NCBI RefSeq assembly: GCF_000224145.3
Contig: NC_020167.2
Span: 2,495,611 to 2,559,610 of the forward strand
From: Ciona intestinalis
Lineage: Eukaryota > Chordata > Ascidiacea > Phlebobranchia > Cionidae
Reading direction: 5' to 3'
Length of the DNA: 64,000 nt
The first letter of the stretch is position 1. The number at the start of each line of letters is the position of its first letter. Below are positions 14,601 to 27,468 of the stretch, piece by piece. The notes under the pieces are model-generated. The model did not search any database. It was given only the letters and a program-made list of their open reading frames with translations, and was not told the origin of the DNA. Position numbers and translations under genes: made by a program.

Positions 14601-17600
14601 GAGTAACAATAGTTGGATGTCGTATCACAAAGGAGCGAAGTCTTGAAGTGAAACCGTGATATTAATTGTACGACATATCCTAATAAGGTGCTTGGTTGGC
14701 TAGTAGCCGATGACTAACTCGTGTGAGCGCACTTCACGGTTAATATAACACTGTATAACACATGGCTGGTCACACTCAATGCTCTGCCGCCCTAAATATC
14801 GGAATAAACAAATCTCGACTTTATAGCTAATTATATCCGAACGAATAGACGTGTAGCACCACTGCCGTGTGTTCTCGTATATTATAAAACTAATATCGAA
14901 GCCTGGTTAATTATTTTACAATAGTCAGCAGGCTTCAGGATAAAAGGCAAACATTTGCTGACGCCACGCTGAGAACACGTGTTTACATGCGAGTCAGCTT
15001 AACCGTGGCCACTCAAGCAAAAATATATACGAGCGGGGGCGTGTACGAACATAGCGCTTTGTCAACTGTCCGTGTGCCTGGCTACTGCCGATGCTATTTT
15101 CTCCTCATTGCGTCATATAACCAGGGATCACAAAGCGCGATGACGTCATTTACGTTTACCAGCAAACTTTACTTAACCGTTAACGATAAATGTGGAGCGG
15201 ATAAAACTTTAAAAGCATTGCTCGTAAAATTGCGTTCCAGGAAAACAAAACTCGGTTAAAAACAAATAGAACCTGTCGGTTTCTATACCTATACGTATAC
15301 GTACGTAGGGTTTGGAAACTCCATACACAGCCGTGTCCTATTGCAGGTAACATATAGAACAACGTTTTAAGTAGGTTCGGTCAGCAAATTATTCTTGTCC
15401 AGCGTGCGACATGAAAGTAATAATAAATAGTTTCTTGTCACCGGTGATGGAACAGAACGAGATAATGCAAAGTGACATATGGTGTGCGCATTGTAGCCTG
15501 CGGGATACTCGTTTTCGTACCACGAAACAAAGCAAGCCGTATATATAGTGGCGTATGCCAACTGTCGGTTGCTCCGATTCCAAAACACGAATGAAATCAT
15601 CAAACCACAATCACGTCAATCACAGGTTGCAACTTGCAAGGCAGTTCTACTTTTACCTGGAGCGCTTAATATTGCTGCGCAAACATGACTACTGGCTGTG
15701 GCTACTGTCAACGTTATCAATGCGCACAAACTAATTTAGCCTGGTTAAGCATTAACAGCGAGACGTGTTGTGGCGCTCTGTACAAAGCAATCTTGAACCT
15801 GACACTTAACTAAATCATGACCTACTGGAGTTTATTGTATTCCAGTAGATCGTGACTCAATCCAATAAATTCAATATGCACGTTTCTTACTTTCAGGTTA
15901 ATCATATGAGATCAAGTAATAAGCAGGCAGCGATAAAGTTTTGAACGTGCGTATATTACAATTATAGGTTACAATACTGAACTAAAGCACCCAGGATAGA
16001 TTCCCTGCTGCGTGCTAAGGTGGTGTTGACGTCGAGGTACGCACCCATACCCCGCCCTTCCTACGGCGACAAAATGTCATCATTTGGACTAGCTTGTGTT
16101 TCCACCATGACGCAGTGTTGCCGGGTATATTTTTAAACAATGGCAATGAAACAAAACAAATTGTAGAACCAACTGACATATAATGTTTTAGGCCCTAATG
16201 GTCACGCATTCAAACTGCGCACTTTGGTTGGAAATTAAATGAAAACGCTGTGATATGCGGGAACATTGTCGGGTTGTGGCACTGGCAGGGGCAAAGTGGT
16301 GGGTGAATCGAAGCAGAACAACAACAAGTCAAAAGCGGGAACGTCAACGGTCTTTTATATAAATAGCACCAAAGCTTTACGCTGGATGAACCTGTTCAGG
16401 GAGAATGGGGGATTATCCTAAACCACCTAGCAACTGCTCAGTAAAAACGCAATTAGAGCTTGGATACGAACCAGTGGTGTGCGGTCGAATTGTAGCTTCA
16501 ACGCTCTGACGTCAAAATTGTGCAACAAAGGGCGCTTTTTACGTAATTGAGATGGAAATAAAAAGCCAAGGAATCGATACCTGGGTGAAGTACAATGTAA
16601 AGCCCACACAATCAATTAATCATGCACGAAGAAACCATTCGTGGCAAAATTATAATGAACGGTTTCGAGTAACGAACAAAACACTAATTTGGCCCTGACA
16701 CGTGATTATATATCAATGACGTGTACGGAAGTAGCGACTAACAAAGGGTCAACAAATTTTGCGCCATGAATTGTATAGAAGGGGCAGGGTTCACGGGGAT
16801 TGGCAGGCTGGCGTATAGCTTCTGATTTGTTCTTTACATGGCTGCGTTATTGCAGCGACTAAACGAGTTACGGAATTCGATAACGGTTAAAATTTTATGA
16901 AGTTGAACCCTCGTCTGTTGGGGATTCGAGAATTTGCTCGACTGCAGTAAGGAAAATGAAGTTTTCAATTAGATGCAATTGCATACGAGAATGAAAACAC
17001 AGATAAAGTGTATTTTAGTGCAACACTCGGAATACAACTACCTCAAGCAAAATAAATGTTTGTGGATTTATTAATCAATTATCACAGTGTTAAAGTTGTT
17101 CAAAATTGTTATAGTCTGTGATCACCAATCGTCAATGCCTAATACACGATGATAAACAGTAAAAATAGGAATATATTGCCGAATGTAACGTGAAGCCATA
17201 TACCACAAACAACCAGCAATTTCTTCATGTGACATTTCGATCGTCTAGAATTATTAGCTTAACCCCTATAAGCTAGAACAAAAATAGAAAGCTAACGAGC
17301 AAATTGATGCTTGTCAGTTGAGGTAAAACGAGTGGTGACACGCAATAATGGTGGCATTGTTACAATACAATACGATGAAGATCGTTGATGCCATGTATGA
17401 AAGCGTTGCAAACGAAAGATTGGTGTTGTGGTAAAAAAACGGAAAGCCGTTGAGGATTTAAAAAACAAACACACTCATATCCGGACAGAATACGGGCGGC
17501 GGCACATAAAATCATATGGTTGTCTCAACTTGCGACAAAGTTTTACCTTACCCTATAGACAACTGGTCTGCCATCTAGCGACGAGAAAATATACTCAGCG

Positions 17601-20600
17601 GCGAAAACAAATATGTGAAAGGGAAAATTACTTTGCAATAAAATTTCCTTTCGTTTATCAATGGTTAATACCCAAAGACTTAGATAGGAAAAAACTCAGC
17701 GTTAGAATAAGTAAATAAGAATCAGCGTTAGAAAACGTTTCCATGGCAGGTGCGAGGGAATACGAGCTATCACGGTCGAATAACTTGGTAAGCGAGCAAT
17801 GATTGGTCGACTCGTTCCTGTTGATTTACAGCAATAAACGTCAAACGAAACTCCCTTGTCCTCAACTGAAACAAAGCAGACGAAGAAAAAAATGTCCAGA
17901 TTTAGAAGCCTATATAAGAAACGAGAAGCAGGCAGTTGTCGGGTTACTGGAAACACGGATGTAACTGTAGAAGTTAACTCAAGTTTTGTTTCGCACGTGG
18001 AACCGCTGCGAAGCTAACGTGGACACTTGACTGCATTTTTTTAATGGGCAATTTTGCAAGGTTAATTTACATACAACGAGTTCTAAAGGACCCGACGGGG
18101 CGCTTACCCACATACCAGATAAATCAAATACTGTATATGACTATATGTCAACACGATAACCAACGTATACCTGATTCACAATACAGGGATAGAAAAACGT
18201 ACTTCGTTTTATAACATATCGTTAAAGAATTGGTAAATATTCGGTAGGATTTAAATTGTTATTAGTGCGTCTGGGGATTGAGTAGCACACCCGCATCAAG
18301 TTATTTCTCGAGGTCAACCATGTTCGTGGGTGGCCAACACAGATCACGACGTTTTACTAAGTGTCTGTATTGAATTGCATGAAGTATACTGCATCACACC
18401 ACGGTGGTCATGACTGAACTTGCATAATGACGGATACGAAACATAGACCAGCAAGCAGCAACGAATCGAAAATAAAGAAAGCGTAAAAAAATTAGGGTAA
18501 ATGAAAAGTGAGATTCGCGCCATCAACATTGGCTGTTGTTGTAAGTGAAATGCAACAACCCAGGATGAGTTGCTTTTATTAAAACCACTTGTGAAGGTGA
18601 CATGCGTCATGTGTTGTAATGGCGGCAAATTTAGTTGTTTTAACTAAGTTAGGATTTCATGCTGCAGTAGACACCTGCGATCCTACACTAAGGAATATGC
18701 TTGCTCTTTGCAGAATTTAAGGCAATACTATATATATAGGCTTAGCCCGTCTAGAAATAATTACGACAAACGACAACCTGCCATCAATTCAACAACAAAA
18801 CTGTTTGTAGAAATAGCTATTAGGTAAATATGGCAAAGTTACAAAAAAATATGGGGGAATGGAATCTACATTCGTATACAGTTCGGGTGAAAATCTTTTT
18901 GTTATAAATAAGGTGTAAATATGGAATCAACTAATTTTATTAAACCAACCAACCGGCAGCAGATGAGAATCAGCGACACTGCTGACGTAGAAGTTGTCAT
19001 GACGTCACTGTTTATTCTGTGACGTAAATCCGACTTTGAGATGCAGAGGGTCATAACGTAACAGGCGGCATGTGAAGATTGCTTCAAACTTACAAGTAGG
19101 AGACATAAACAGCTATCCAAGAAAAAGTCACAGTTTCCAGTTTAAAACACCAGGACAGCAGAATTTGTTTCAGTTTATTTGCTACATTTACGACAACAGA
19201 ACCTTGCTGTATTAAATAAACAGCATTTAAATTATTAAAATTTCTCTACAGTCCAATTAAACTATCTTTTACTCAGTATGCAATTTCTGTCTGACTAAAC
19301 AGCGTAATTTCCCATTAAAAAAAACTAATCAATAAGAACCCGGTATACCACGTGTATACGCAACCAGACGCATCACACTCAAGAGCTAACAACAAAATCA
19401 AGGTCCAAGATTTCCACATTTGAAACGCTTGGGAGCGGTTACCGCGAGTGCCTTTTGTTTGCAGATCGTGCGTTCACCGAAAACAGGTCGTGCTATGTGG
19501 CCGAGATGTTGAATTACTGAAATATTTGACTCCATTGATAGCTTTATGACATTTTCACCCGGATTTGTGGTGAAACCTTGACAAATATATATTTTACAAC
19601 TACCACCTAGAATACACTAAAACAGGCACGGTTTCACCCCGACACAACCGAATTCTCTAATAAAACGAATCAGCTTAAATTCTTTTTGAATTGTCTGCTC
19701 TTTTCTGAGCGCAAGTGTGCAACACTACCGATATGCACCTAACCATTTGTCTTTTATAGTAACGAATAGTATGATCGCATGAATACCTGAAAGCAACGCG
19801 CCCCTGTGTCAACAAAGGCCTGGACAAAGCGATGTCATGTGGAAGATATTTAACATAGAGTCACATCACCGGTAGCAAACGATCTTATACCGTAGCAGGG
19901 AACTCACGGATGACCGTGATGCCATTTCTTGAGCATTAAGAACAAATAATGCGAATCTACTAAATATTATTTCCGTCAGAACACGAATTTTATGGGAAAG
20001 TGCAAATTCTTGCAAATAGCGGACAAACACGCAGACATAAAGGCAATTCTGCTTTCCTTATAACGTTGTGGATATTTGTTCAGTCGAGTCGATAACAAAA
20101 CCACAAATTCTATATTGAACCAACACATACAAATCGATTTTCGCTTTCTTTTAAGCTGAAACGAACCTCGTCCTAACCTACACACCTTATTGATGCTGCA
20201 AAGAAAGCACACAATGTACATTGACCGTGTCGCCTGTGCAACCAAGCAACGTCAGGGGTTTCCAATGAAAGGTATCACCTTTACCAAATATGCCAGGAGT
20301 TGCGTGTTGTTAATTGGAAAGGTGAAGCCCTAACCAAAGGCCTTTGCCAGTTTTCTACAAAGAACATCGGTGAATTGGAATGATGACGTAGTAATGATCT
20401 ACTTTTAGATTAAATTCGATTAAAGAAAGTGGGGATTACAATGTATTTAAAGCGCGCGGATTACGTTGCATTTAGTGAAGCGAATAATATCAATAAGTTA
20501 TATATGGAATAATAGACATGAATATTGTGATTGGGAAATATATGTGACTGATTTAAATTCATCATACATGTCACGGATGTCAGTCGTATGTTAAAATACA

Positions 20601-21090
20601 AAGGTTGTGTATAGTGCTTTAGCTTAACAACGAGTGCGTGGTCGTGTTGCCGGGTTTAAAATTTGCACCATCACGTCGGTCTGATAAATACGGCGTAGGT
20701 ACTGAACGGTCTATGATGACGTAATGCTAAATATATCCTAACAAATTAATGGTAAGTGGTAACATTACTTTATTTATACATACTGTTCGCACTTGTTTTA
20801 TATTGTGAAGGAAAATCAACAACCCAGCAGCGCCGCTTGGCGATCGTAAATTAGCAGACGACTCAACAGCACCACCTAGCAAATGACTTAAAAGGTGTTC
20901 ACAATCGGTAGTCCAATCTCAAAGTTTAAGGTACATTTAAACTAACACACACCAACATAGCACACACATTTCTTTGCAAAGTTGCAAGTACTGGTAGTCT
21001 GACAACCTTGTGTTTTACTACACAACAACATAAAAACGTATAAACCAAAAACAAAGTCAAATGGAATCTAATACTTTTGTTTTGAATTAT
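11663..21090. other. Gene-poor intergenic region upstream of the MOB2-like gene
   Basis: About 9.4 kb in which I found no convincing exon, tRNA, MITE or SINE. It holds four perfect TGACGTCA palindromes (13816, 15141, 16507, 19000) and an imperfect 15-bp inverted repeat at 15815-15855. Open frames of up to 100 codons on both strands look random in composition. It may carry regulatory DNA for the MOB2-like gene, whose 5' end it flanks. Confidence 0.5.
15815..15855. repeat. Imperfect hairpin (15-bp arms, 11-bp loop)
   Basis: The left arm TCATGACCTACTGGA (15815-15829) and right arm TCCAGTAGATCGTGA (15841-15855) pair at 13 of 15 positions by strict complement, and one of the two mismatches can form G:T in RNA. 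The inner 8 base pairs (CTACTGGA/TCCAGTAG) are perfect. No gene is nearby. It could be a small RNA precursor, a regulatory palindrome or chance. Confidence 0.5.
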
Positions 21091-21095
21091 TGTGA

Positions 21096-21278
21096 GTCTG
21101 TGACTATGCATGCACCGGTGGCCAATGCATCATAAAGCAATAGCTTAGGCTTAGGGTCTGGGTAATATGGGTTCACGTTCTCACACCACATATGGTTGAC
21201 ATTTGACAATCTTTTAGCTAGATTGTCTGATTTTGTAACAGCCTCTTCCCATCCATTTATTGATTAAATTTCATTGGT
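21096..21278 (-). other. Candidate terminal exon, unassigned
   Basis: Minus-strand open frame with a protein-like stretch (WEEAVTKSDNLAKRL, then NVNHMWCENVNPYYPDPKP) ending at a stop near 21069-21075. I could not find a good splice acceptor upstream: a stop codon lies just before SINGWEE with no pyrimidine-tract AG between. It may belong with the candidate exons at 22.4 and 23.1-23.7 kb, or be chance. Confidence 0.22.
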
Positions 21279-21318
21279 GTGCGCGTAAAAGTCACATATT
21301 GATTACTCATAACACGGA

Positions 21319-21359
21319 ATGAATATTCATGAGGAAAATCATGATTCATGAATCATGAT
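21319..21359. repeat. Two adjacent perfect palindromes
   Basis: ATGAATATTCAT (21319-21330) is a perfect 12-bp palindrome. At 21338-21359 there is a perfect 22-bp palindrome whose left half is ATCATGATTCA. Both are built of ATGAT/ATTCAT units that resemble POU or homeodomain half-sites. There is no transposon end around them. Confidence 0.8.
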
Positions 21360-21363
21360 GCAA

Positions 21364-21437
21364 CTTTTGTTTTGCTGGAATGTGACTTACATAGACAAAG
21401 TTTTTGTTGCTGGAATGTGGCTTACATGGACATAGTT
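21364..21437. repeat. Two-copy tandem repeat of about 37 bp
   Basis: The unit TTGCTGGAATGTGRCTTACA followed by TRGACAWAGT occurs twice in a row, directly after the 22-bp palindrome. The copies differ at only a few positions. Confidence 0.8.
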
Positions 21438-22075
21438 AGAGGTTACAGAAAATTAGGATGAGGCATAAAACTTTTGGAAACCTACTTTAACATGTATATA
21501 GAAATGTATATATATATACCTTTAAATAAAGTAATAAAAAGACTTATTCTAACCACAAGTACAACACAAAACAAGAATAACACTTTGTTTAAAAATGAAA
21601 CCATTTCTTAACAACCAGAATGTGTCGATATTCATTATTCAGGCACAAAACTTTAAAATTAAGTTATTTACCAACTGCATTTAATGAAGTGTTTGTGCAT
21701 CTGCATTGAATGCATTCAGCTTACAATACAAGCTAAACAAACAGCCCACAACTATTACATCATCACAATCACAAACTTTATGATCGTACAGACCTACATT
21801 ATTTGCACTGTTTAGTTATGGGCCCATGGCTATTCAGTCTGTTTGTATAAATATTAAGCATAATAAAAACAACTACTACAGTCCATTTATAAAAAATCAA
21901 AAAGTTAATGAAAATTACTTTTTTTCTATTGGCTATGGAAATAAGAAATTTATATAAATTTAAATATTTGATCATTCAAATCGAAATCTTTTTTTTTTCT
22001 ACTTAACACTTTATAGATATCATTACTTAGGTTTATTGCCTTCTATTACTTCTATTCACAAACTTGTGAAAAAAT

Positions 22076-22078
<3 letters not shown>

Positions 22079-22106
<28 letters not shown>
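22079..22106. repeat. (TA)n microsatellite
   Basis: An alternating AT run of about 27 bases in an AT-rich stretch. Confidence 0.95.
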
Positions 22107-22110
<4 letters not shown>

Positions 22111-22370
22111 TATTATATATTGAAGACTGTAACAAAATTTGACCCTTGTGTAGCAAGATTAGTTTGTCCTTACCTACAGTTTTATATGATTAAAAAAGCC
22201 TAACATAAAAGACACAACCTCTAAAGTCATGTTTTAAATAAAGTTGGATCATATAACAGATGTCAGATACAATTAACAAAATTTCATAAGGTTTTTAAAT
22301 TGATACAAACAAATATAAAACTGTTTGATACTTAAGTGTAAATTTAAATGTATATATATTTTCCACTCAC

Positions 22371-22438
22371 CCCATAAGCCAATCCATCATGACACATTGA
22401 AATATTTAACTTCTTACCAAAAAACTGCAACCCTGAAA
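22371..22438 (-). other. Candidate internal exon, unassigned
   Basis: On the minus strand a pyrimidine-rich acceptor (two consecutive TTTCAG) is followed by an open frame reading LQFFGKKLNISMCHDGLAYG and then a strong donor, GGG|GTGAGT. The exon-like signals are good, but I do not recognise the protein, and the neighbouring candidate exons cannot be joined to it without choosing among phases. Confidence 0.3.
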
Positions 22439-23129
22439 GATCTGAAAGATATAATCAAATCAATATTATATATAAATAAAACATCATAACACTGACATTG
22501 TTAAAAAGAATAGAAATGAATTCTTAACGAATGCTGTAGTACTATATGCTATTTATTAAATAGTAGGGTACATAAGCAAAGGTAGTTAGCCACCCAATCA
22601 AGTAATATAAAAATCTTATTGGTTTAATGTTTACTGATTAACCAAGGCAAAATAATCTGAGTTAGCCCACATTGCCATCCCAGGTGTGATGCATATCAGA
22701 CTAGGATAAGGCCTTTGTGTCAAATCTGCATTTACAAAACTCAAACAGACTATGTATTGTCATTCTCCTAGTAATCATGCTGTGAAACTTTAAATCAGGA
22801 TTTATTTATAATATTGCATAGAATGACCTTACAAAATCTTAAGAGTACATGAACATAATTTATCTTTATACATAACCAAAGTGTTTATACATTTAAAGGT
22901 ATGTTAAACAGCAACAGCCTTTTTCTTTTATATTCACATATTGCTGACCACCGTTCAAATACCCAAGTTACCTAAGTACCTAAGACACTTGGTGTTCAAT
23001 TAAATTTACATTGAACAGAAACTTAAGCGCATATTGCATATGTATAACAAGTTTAACAACTCACTGATTTATTAAAACAGTATAATAAATAAACAAACAA
23101 AAAACAACTCACAGTCACACTAAATTTGT

Positions 23130-23679
23130 TTATGCAAGCTTCACTAAGGTCAGTAAACGAGAGTAATCGAACCGATTCCAGAAATCTTTGACTATAAATG
23201 AAGTCACACCATAAGTTTTACTTTGTTAACAGCAATAGGAGTATGACAGCCGAACCTTTTAAGTATAAACAAAGTTTTAAATGTCCTTAATGTTGTGGTA
23301 CCGTTAGTTACGTAATGGAATATTCATGTAGTTATAATAACTTAATGCAGGATTTTGGCTGTTTCAGTGGAGTGTGTGTTTTCTAAAATTATCAAAAATA
23401 GGCTGCCGTACGAAACACTGCGTAGCGGGTAGCGTCAAAGCGTATTTATATGGTGTAATGGTTACTTCCTTAAAGTCTTGTTATGCCCTTCAAAACAACG
23501 TATAAAACGTCGTACTGTACTTAATCTCTCTAAATTCTGTCAACCTATTTTAGCGACATAAACACAGTACATATTTGCTTGCATTACCACTTGCAATTTG
23601 CATTCTTCTGTCTGACGTCACACGGTATTTTCGTCACCAAATTTTCGAGGCTGGCGGTAAAACCTGGTCGTTTCGCCAT
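23130..23679 (-). CDS. Candidate small gene, unrecognised
   Basis: On the minus strand a well-placed ATG (GAAATGGCG) opens MAKRPGFTASLENLVTK... and reaches a donor, TG|GTAATG, at 23588. A pyrimidine-tract acceptor at 23221-23222 leads in phase into KTYGVTSFIVKDFWNRFDY and a stop at 23130, giving about 60 residues in two exons (23588-23679 and 23130-23220). The text looks protein-like but I do not recognise it. It may be the 5' part of a longer gene that also uses the candidate exons at 22.4 and 21.1 kb. It lies about 0.6 kb downstream of the F-box gene on the same strand, too far for a typical Ciona operon. Confidence 0.3.
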
Positions 23680-24294
23680 TTCTTGTCTCAACAATAAAAA
23701 ACACTAGTTTAATCCTTTTTTACATTCCAATTACCTTTACATTTTAAACACAAGCAACCCAAAATAAAAGTGTAAACCAACAATCATTTAATTGTAGTGA
23801 GTACAACTCAAAAGTTGAAAAAAGCTTCCATAGCAGTTGACCTAACATCAGATTTGATGCCCTAGTTATTTGATGGGCATCATGGTTTGTTCACCAAATA
23901 CATTTATTATAATAATTTCGCACCATAGGTTTAACTGTCTAATCAACCAGGTGATTTTATCACAGCATTTTCTGTAAGACAGAACTATAACATACAGGAC
24001 CAAAACTATCATGAAGTCATTCTGTTCCTAGTAGCATATACGAATAAAACATTACAATTAAGTTCCAATATAAATGTTGAAGACTTTTTTATGTTAGTGA
24101 TCATTGTACATTTACATGTAGATGTTTTTGGCGCAATAACTCAGTTTATGCTGCTATGAGAAATGGGTCCCACAAACCAGATAATATTAGTAAACTAAAT
24201 TTAATATTGCAACTGGTATGATAAACCACAGTGTGAAAAATTAAACATGATCAACATTTTCATTAGGCAGTCACACAACCTTTTAAGAAATAAA

Positions 24295-26993
24295 TTAATA
24301 CTTCAATAACAATGCAGGACGTATTTTTAAAAGTGATTCAAATTGGATACGTCTGCAACCGTATAAATGTAATAACTCTAATGAAGGACACGAGGTTAAT
24401 AATGAATATAAACACTCATTGGTTACGTTATGGCAAAAACTTAATTTTAAAGATGTTAGCCACTGCAAGCCAAACTGAGCAATTGCAGTAACAGAAATAT
24501 GAGTGACACCTGTGCTACTAATGTCTAAGGTTTGTAAGCATGGTAATGCAGAAGTAATAGATGATACACCATCATCAGTTACTTTACAGCATCCTGATAT
24601 ATTAAGGTTTCTCAATAATGGTAAATTTTCTGACATTTGAAACAGTGCCTGATCAGACAGAGACACACAATGAGATAACACTAGAGTATGAATGTTTTTG
24701 CATTGTTGTGTAACAGTCTGAATGCACAGATCTGTAACTGATTTTATGCCATGCATGTCCAAGTGACGCAGTGAAGGTAATTTGCCACACAACGAGTTAA
24801 TTGTGTCTTCCGCAACTTTACAAAGCCCAATGTTCAGTTTTCGTAAATTATTTGGAGTCGATTTTTCAGCCATTTGACCAAAACTTTCGCTTGAAAGTGA
24901 AAAACAGCCGGCTACTTCCAGCACCTTAAGATTGTGTGCATGTTGTTCCAACAGAACTTTGAATGCCTCATCTGTGATTGCAGAGTTTCCACTAATGTTT
25001 AAATGGGCCAACCGCTTTAGACCGTATGATAAGCTGGATAGACCATTGTCTGTTGTACTGCTCCATGGTATAACAACTTTGTTGAGATGTTTGCAGTAAG
25101 TGGAAGCATGCAGCATAATTGTATCTCCTGTAAGATTATCACCACTGCATTTGCTTATGTTTAAATACTCCAAAGACTGCTTCAAGTTCTTAAACAACTC
25201 TCGAAGACCTCTATTCGATATTTTCTTACCATCACAACTTAATAATTCTAAACCTCTTGGTTTTCTTGACCCGATCCCACTTAAAAACTTGTCCTTTAGC
25301 TCACATGATTGCAGGGTTACAACCTTCCAGAGACTGCTGTCATTTCCAATACGATAAAACTTCTTACATGCAGCTGTTGCAGAAGCTATATCTTTAATTG
25401 ATAAGAAAGAAAAAATTCCCAATATCAGTTCGTCTGGTAACATCATCATATGTGGGGTACAATGAGTTGTGGTTTCACTACAATTTGTAGATAAATCCTT
25501 TAAGGGTAACGTACAAAATTCCTTTCTTTTCTTTTGCAGCAGTTTTTCTTTCAAGAGCCAATTTTGTCTGACATCTAAATTCGCAGAATTAAAAATAGTG
25601 CCTGCTGTCCAAACTTCTTTTCTTGATTTAGTTGCAGATTGTGGACGAGATGTGGATCTCTTGATTCTGTTAGATACAGCTGGCAAAGGAGTGGTAGGAA
25701 GAGATTTGGATGTACTTTCTTTGTCATGTACACCCCAATTACCTTTTTTTCCATGATATTGGTATTCTATTTTTGTTTCCAAGCTACCCATTGAATCTGG
25801 TATTGAATCTTTGCTCAAGGTAGCAGGTGCTACTATTTTTCTATCACGAGTCACACTTTCTCCAATAGAAGGAACACATTGGCTTTGTTCAGTAATGTTT
25901 GGGATAACACCACTACTTTCATGTTCGTGACTTCCTACCGTTAGATTATCTACAGCAGTAGTTGATGCTTCTATGTTGAGGTGCATAGGTGTGCTATACT
26001 CATCATGTAATTTATAGTTTTCAGCTTCACTATATAGAGGAGTTCTTTTATGATCTTTCTTAATGGTAATTTCTAACTCATGAATTTCTCTTGTTATTAT
26101 TTCCGGTGAGAATACTACAAGTTCAGAATTCTGAGGTTCATAGCATGGTCTGTGAGTTTGCAATGTGGATTTTACAGACTCTACATCACTACCATCGCTA
26201 TCATTATCGCTCTCAGATCTACCTTCACTTGAAACCATGTTCACTTTTGTTTCATTTTTTGGGGTTTGAAATAGTTCATTGTTAGATTGCACCACTTGGT
26301 AAGAACTTTTGTGCGATGCGAGTACATGTTTCATTGAATTTGTTTTAGTAGAGAGTTCATCTGATTGGGCAAAATATTCATTTACAAAGTCAAATCCACT
26401 GTTTAGGTATTTTTTGGCCCCCCAGTGATCTTCACCTGCAACTGCTTCAACTGGAATTCTCTTTATGTCTGATTGCTTATCTAGATGAGATATAAAAACA
26501 ATATTAAAGTAAGGTAGTTTCATACTGAAATTAAAATTAAAGGCCGCACCCTTTTTGGGTATATAGGCCTATATTAAATAAAACTTGTTATATTATTACC
26601 CTGTGTCTGTGTGTGTCTACAGCAGAAATATATTGCAGTATACGTATGTTGCCATGTTAAACATATGACTGGTTAGGTTAATTAATAATTAGAACGAGTG
26701 ATGCCAGTTAAGGAAGTTTGTGATAATAGTTCGTGTTTCAATATTTTTACTTGAACTATAAATTTTATATTCAGTAGAACACGTCAAATTAAACACCAAA
26801 ATAATGAAGAGTACATACAAGTAGATATTTGTTGCTGGTGATGTAGTTTAGCATCAAGTGAAGACCCATGTTTACCATTTTCACGATCAACTAATAAGCG
26901 GTCCACCATGCAATTTAATATCTTCAATTTTTCTAGTTCACTCGTCCCACTGTCGTTATACAACGTCACTTCATCTCTTGTTAAGTGTTCCAT
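24295..26993 (-). CDS. F-box and leucine-rich-repeat protein
   Basis: F-box proteins of this type dock substrates to SCF ubiquitin ligases through Skp1. The main exon is 24295-26524, a long uninterrupted frame of 742 codons from its own ATG at 26523. Residues about 1-355 are polar and probably disordered. An F-box follows at about 362-405 (LPDELILGIFSFLSIKDIA... SSLWKVV), then about a dozen leucine-rich repeats of the cysteine-containing type (LRHLDMHGIKSVTDLCI, LRNLNISGCCKVTDDG) to about residue 735. An upstream exon on the same strand (about 26815-26993) encodes MEHLTRDEVTLYND... with coiled-coil character. It has two possible donors. T|GTATGT puts a stop at the junction, while AT|GTACTC keeps the frame into the main exon. 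Alternatively translation starts at 26523. The specific FBXL ortholog is not clear to me. Confidence 0.85.
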
Positions 26994-27093
26994 GGCGTAC
27001 ACCAATTTCTTTAACTTACATATCTCAGTTAAAAGAAACAATGTCACTATATATTATGTTACCTATAACCAAAATATTATGCGCGAGCATTAG

Positions 27094-27468
27094 CTTTTTC
27101 TAGAACTTTTTTCTGCAATAAATTTTACAATATACATAGCATCTATTTTAAATATCGACCACAACTTTAGCAAATCTATCGCCGCTTTCTTTCGATTGTC
27201 TACAATTGTTTATAATTCTTCGCGTCCTAACAACCAAGCACAAACATCGCAAAAACAGTGTTTCCAGAGTGATTAGGACCTCTATGGTCATTCTGATTGT
27301 ACGAGAATACAAGTATTCATTTGACAGTATAATATATATTTGATATATATCATATCTTTATTCGAAACACCAGCATTTAATAAGCTTTATATAGAAAACG
27401 AAGCAAAAAAAGACACGATACGACCTAAATGCAAAAGTTATTATCGCCCGTATTGACAAATATACGTA
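27094..27468. other. Intergenic, no feature seen
   Basis: AT-rich spacer upstream of the F-box gene, probably containing its promoter. No exon or repeat recognised. Confidence 0.4.

Noticed and set aside
17428-17718. 96-codon Lys/Arg-rich plus-strand frame
   Set aside because: No family resemblance, and the AT-rich context makes Lys-rich chance frames likely.
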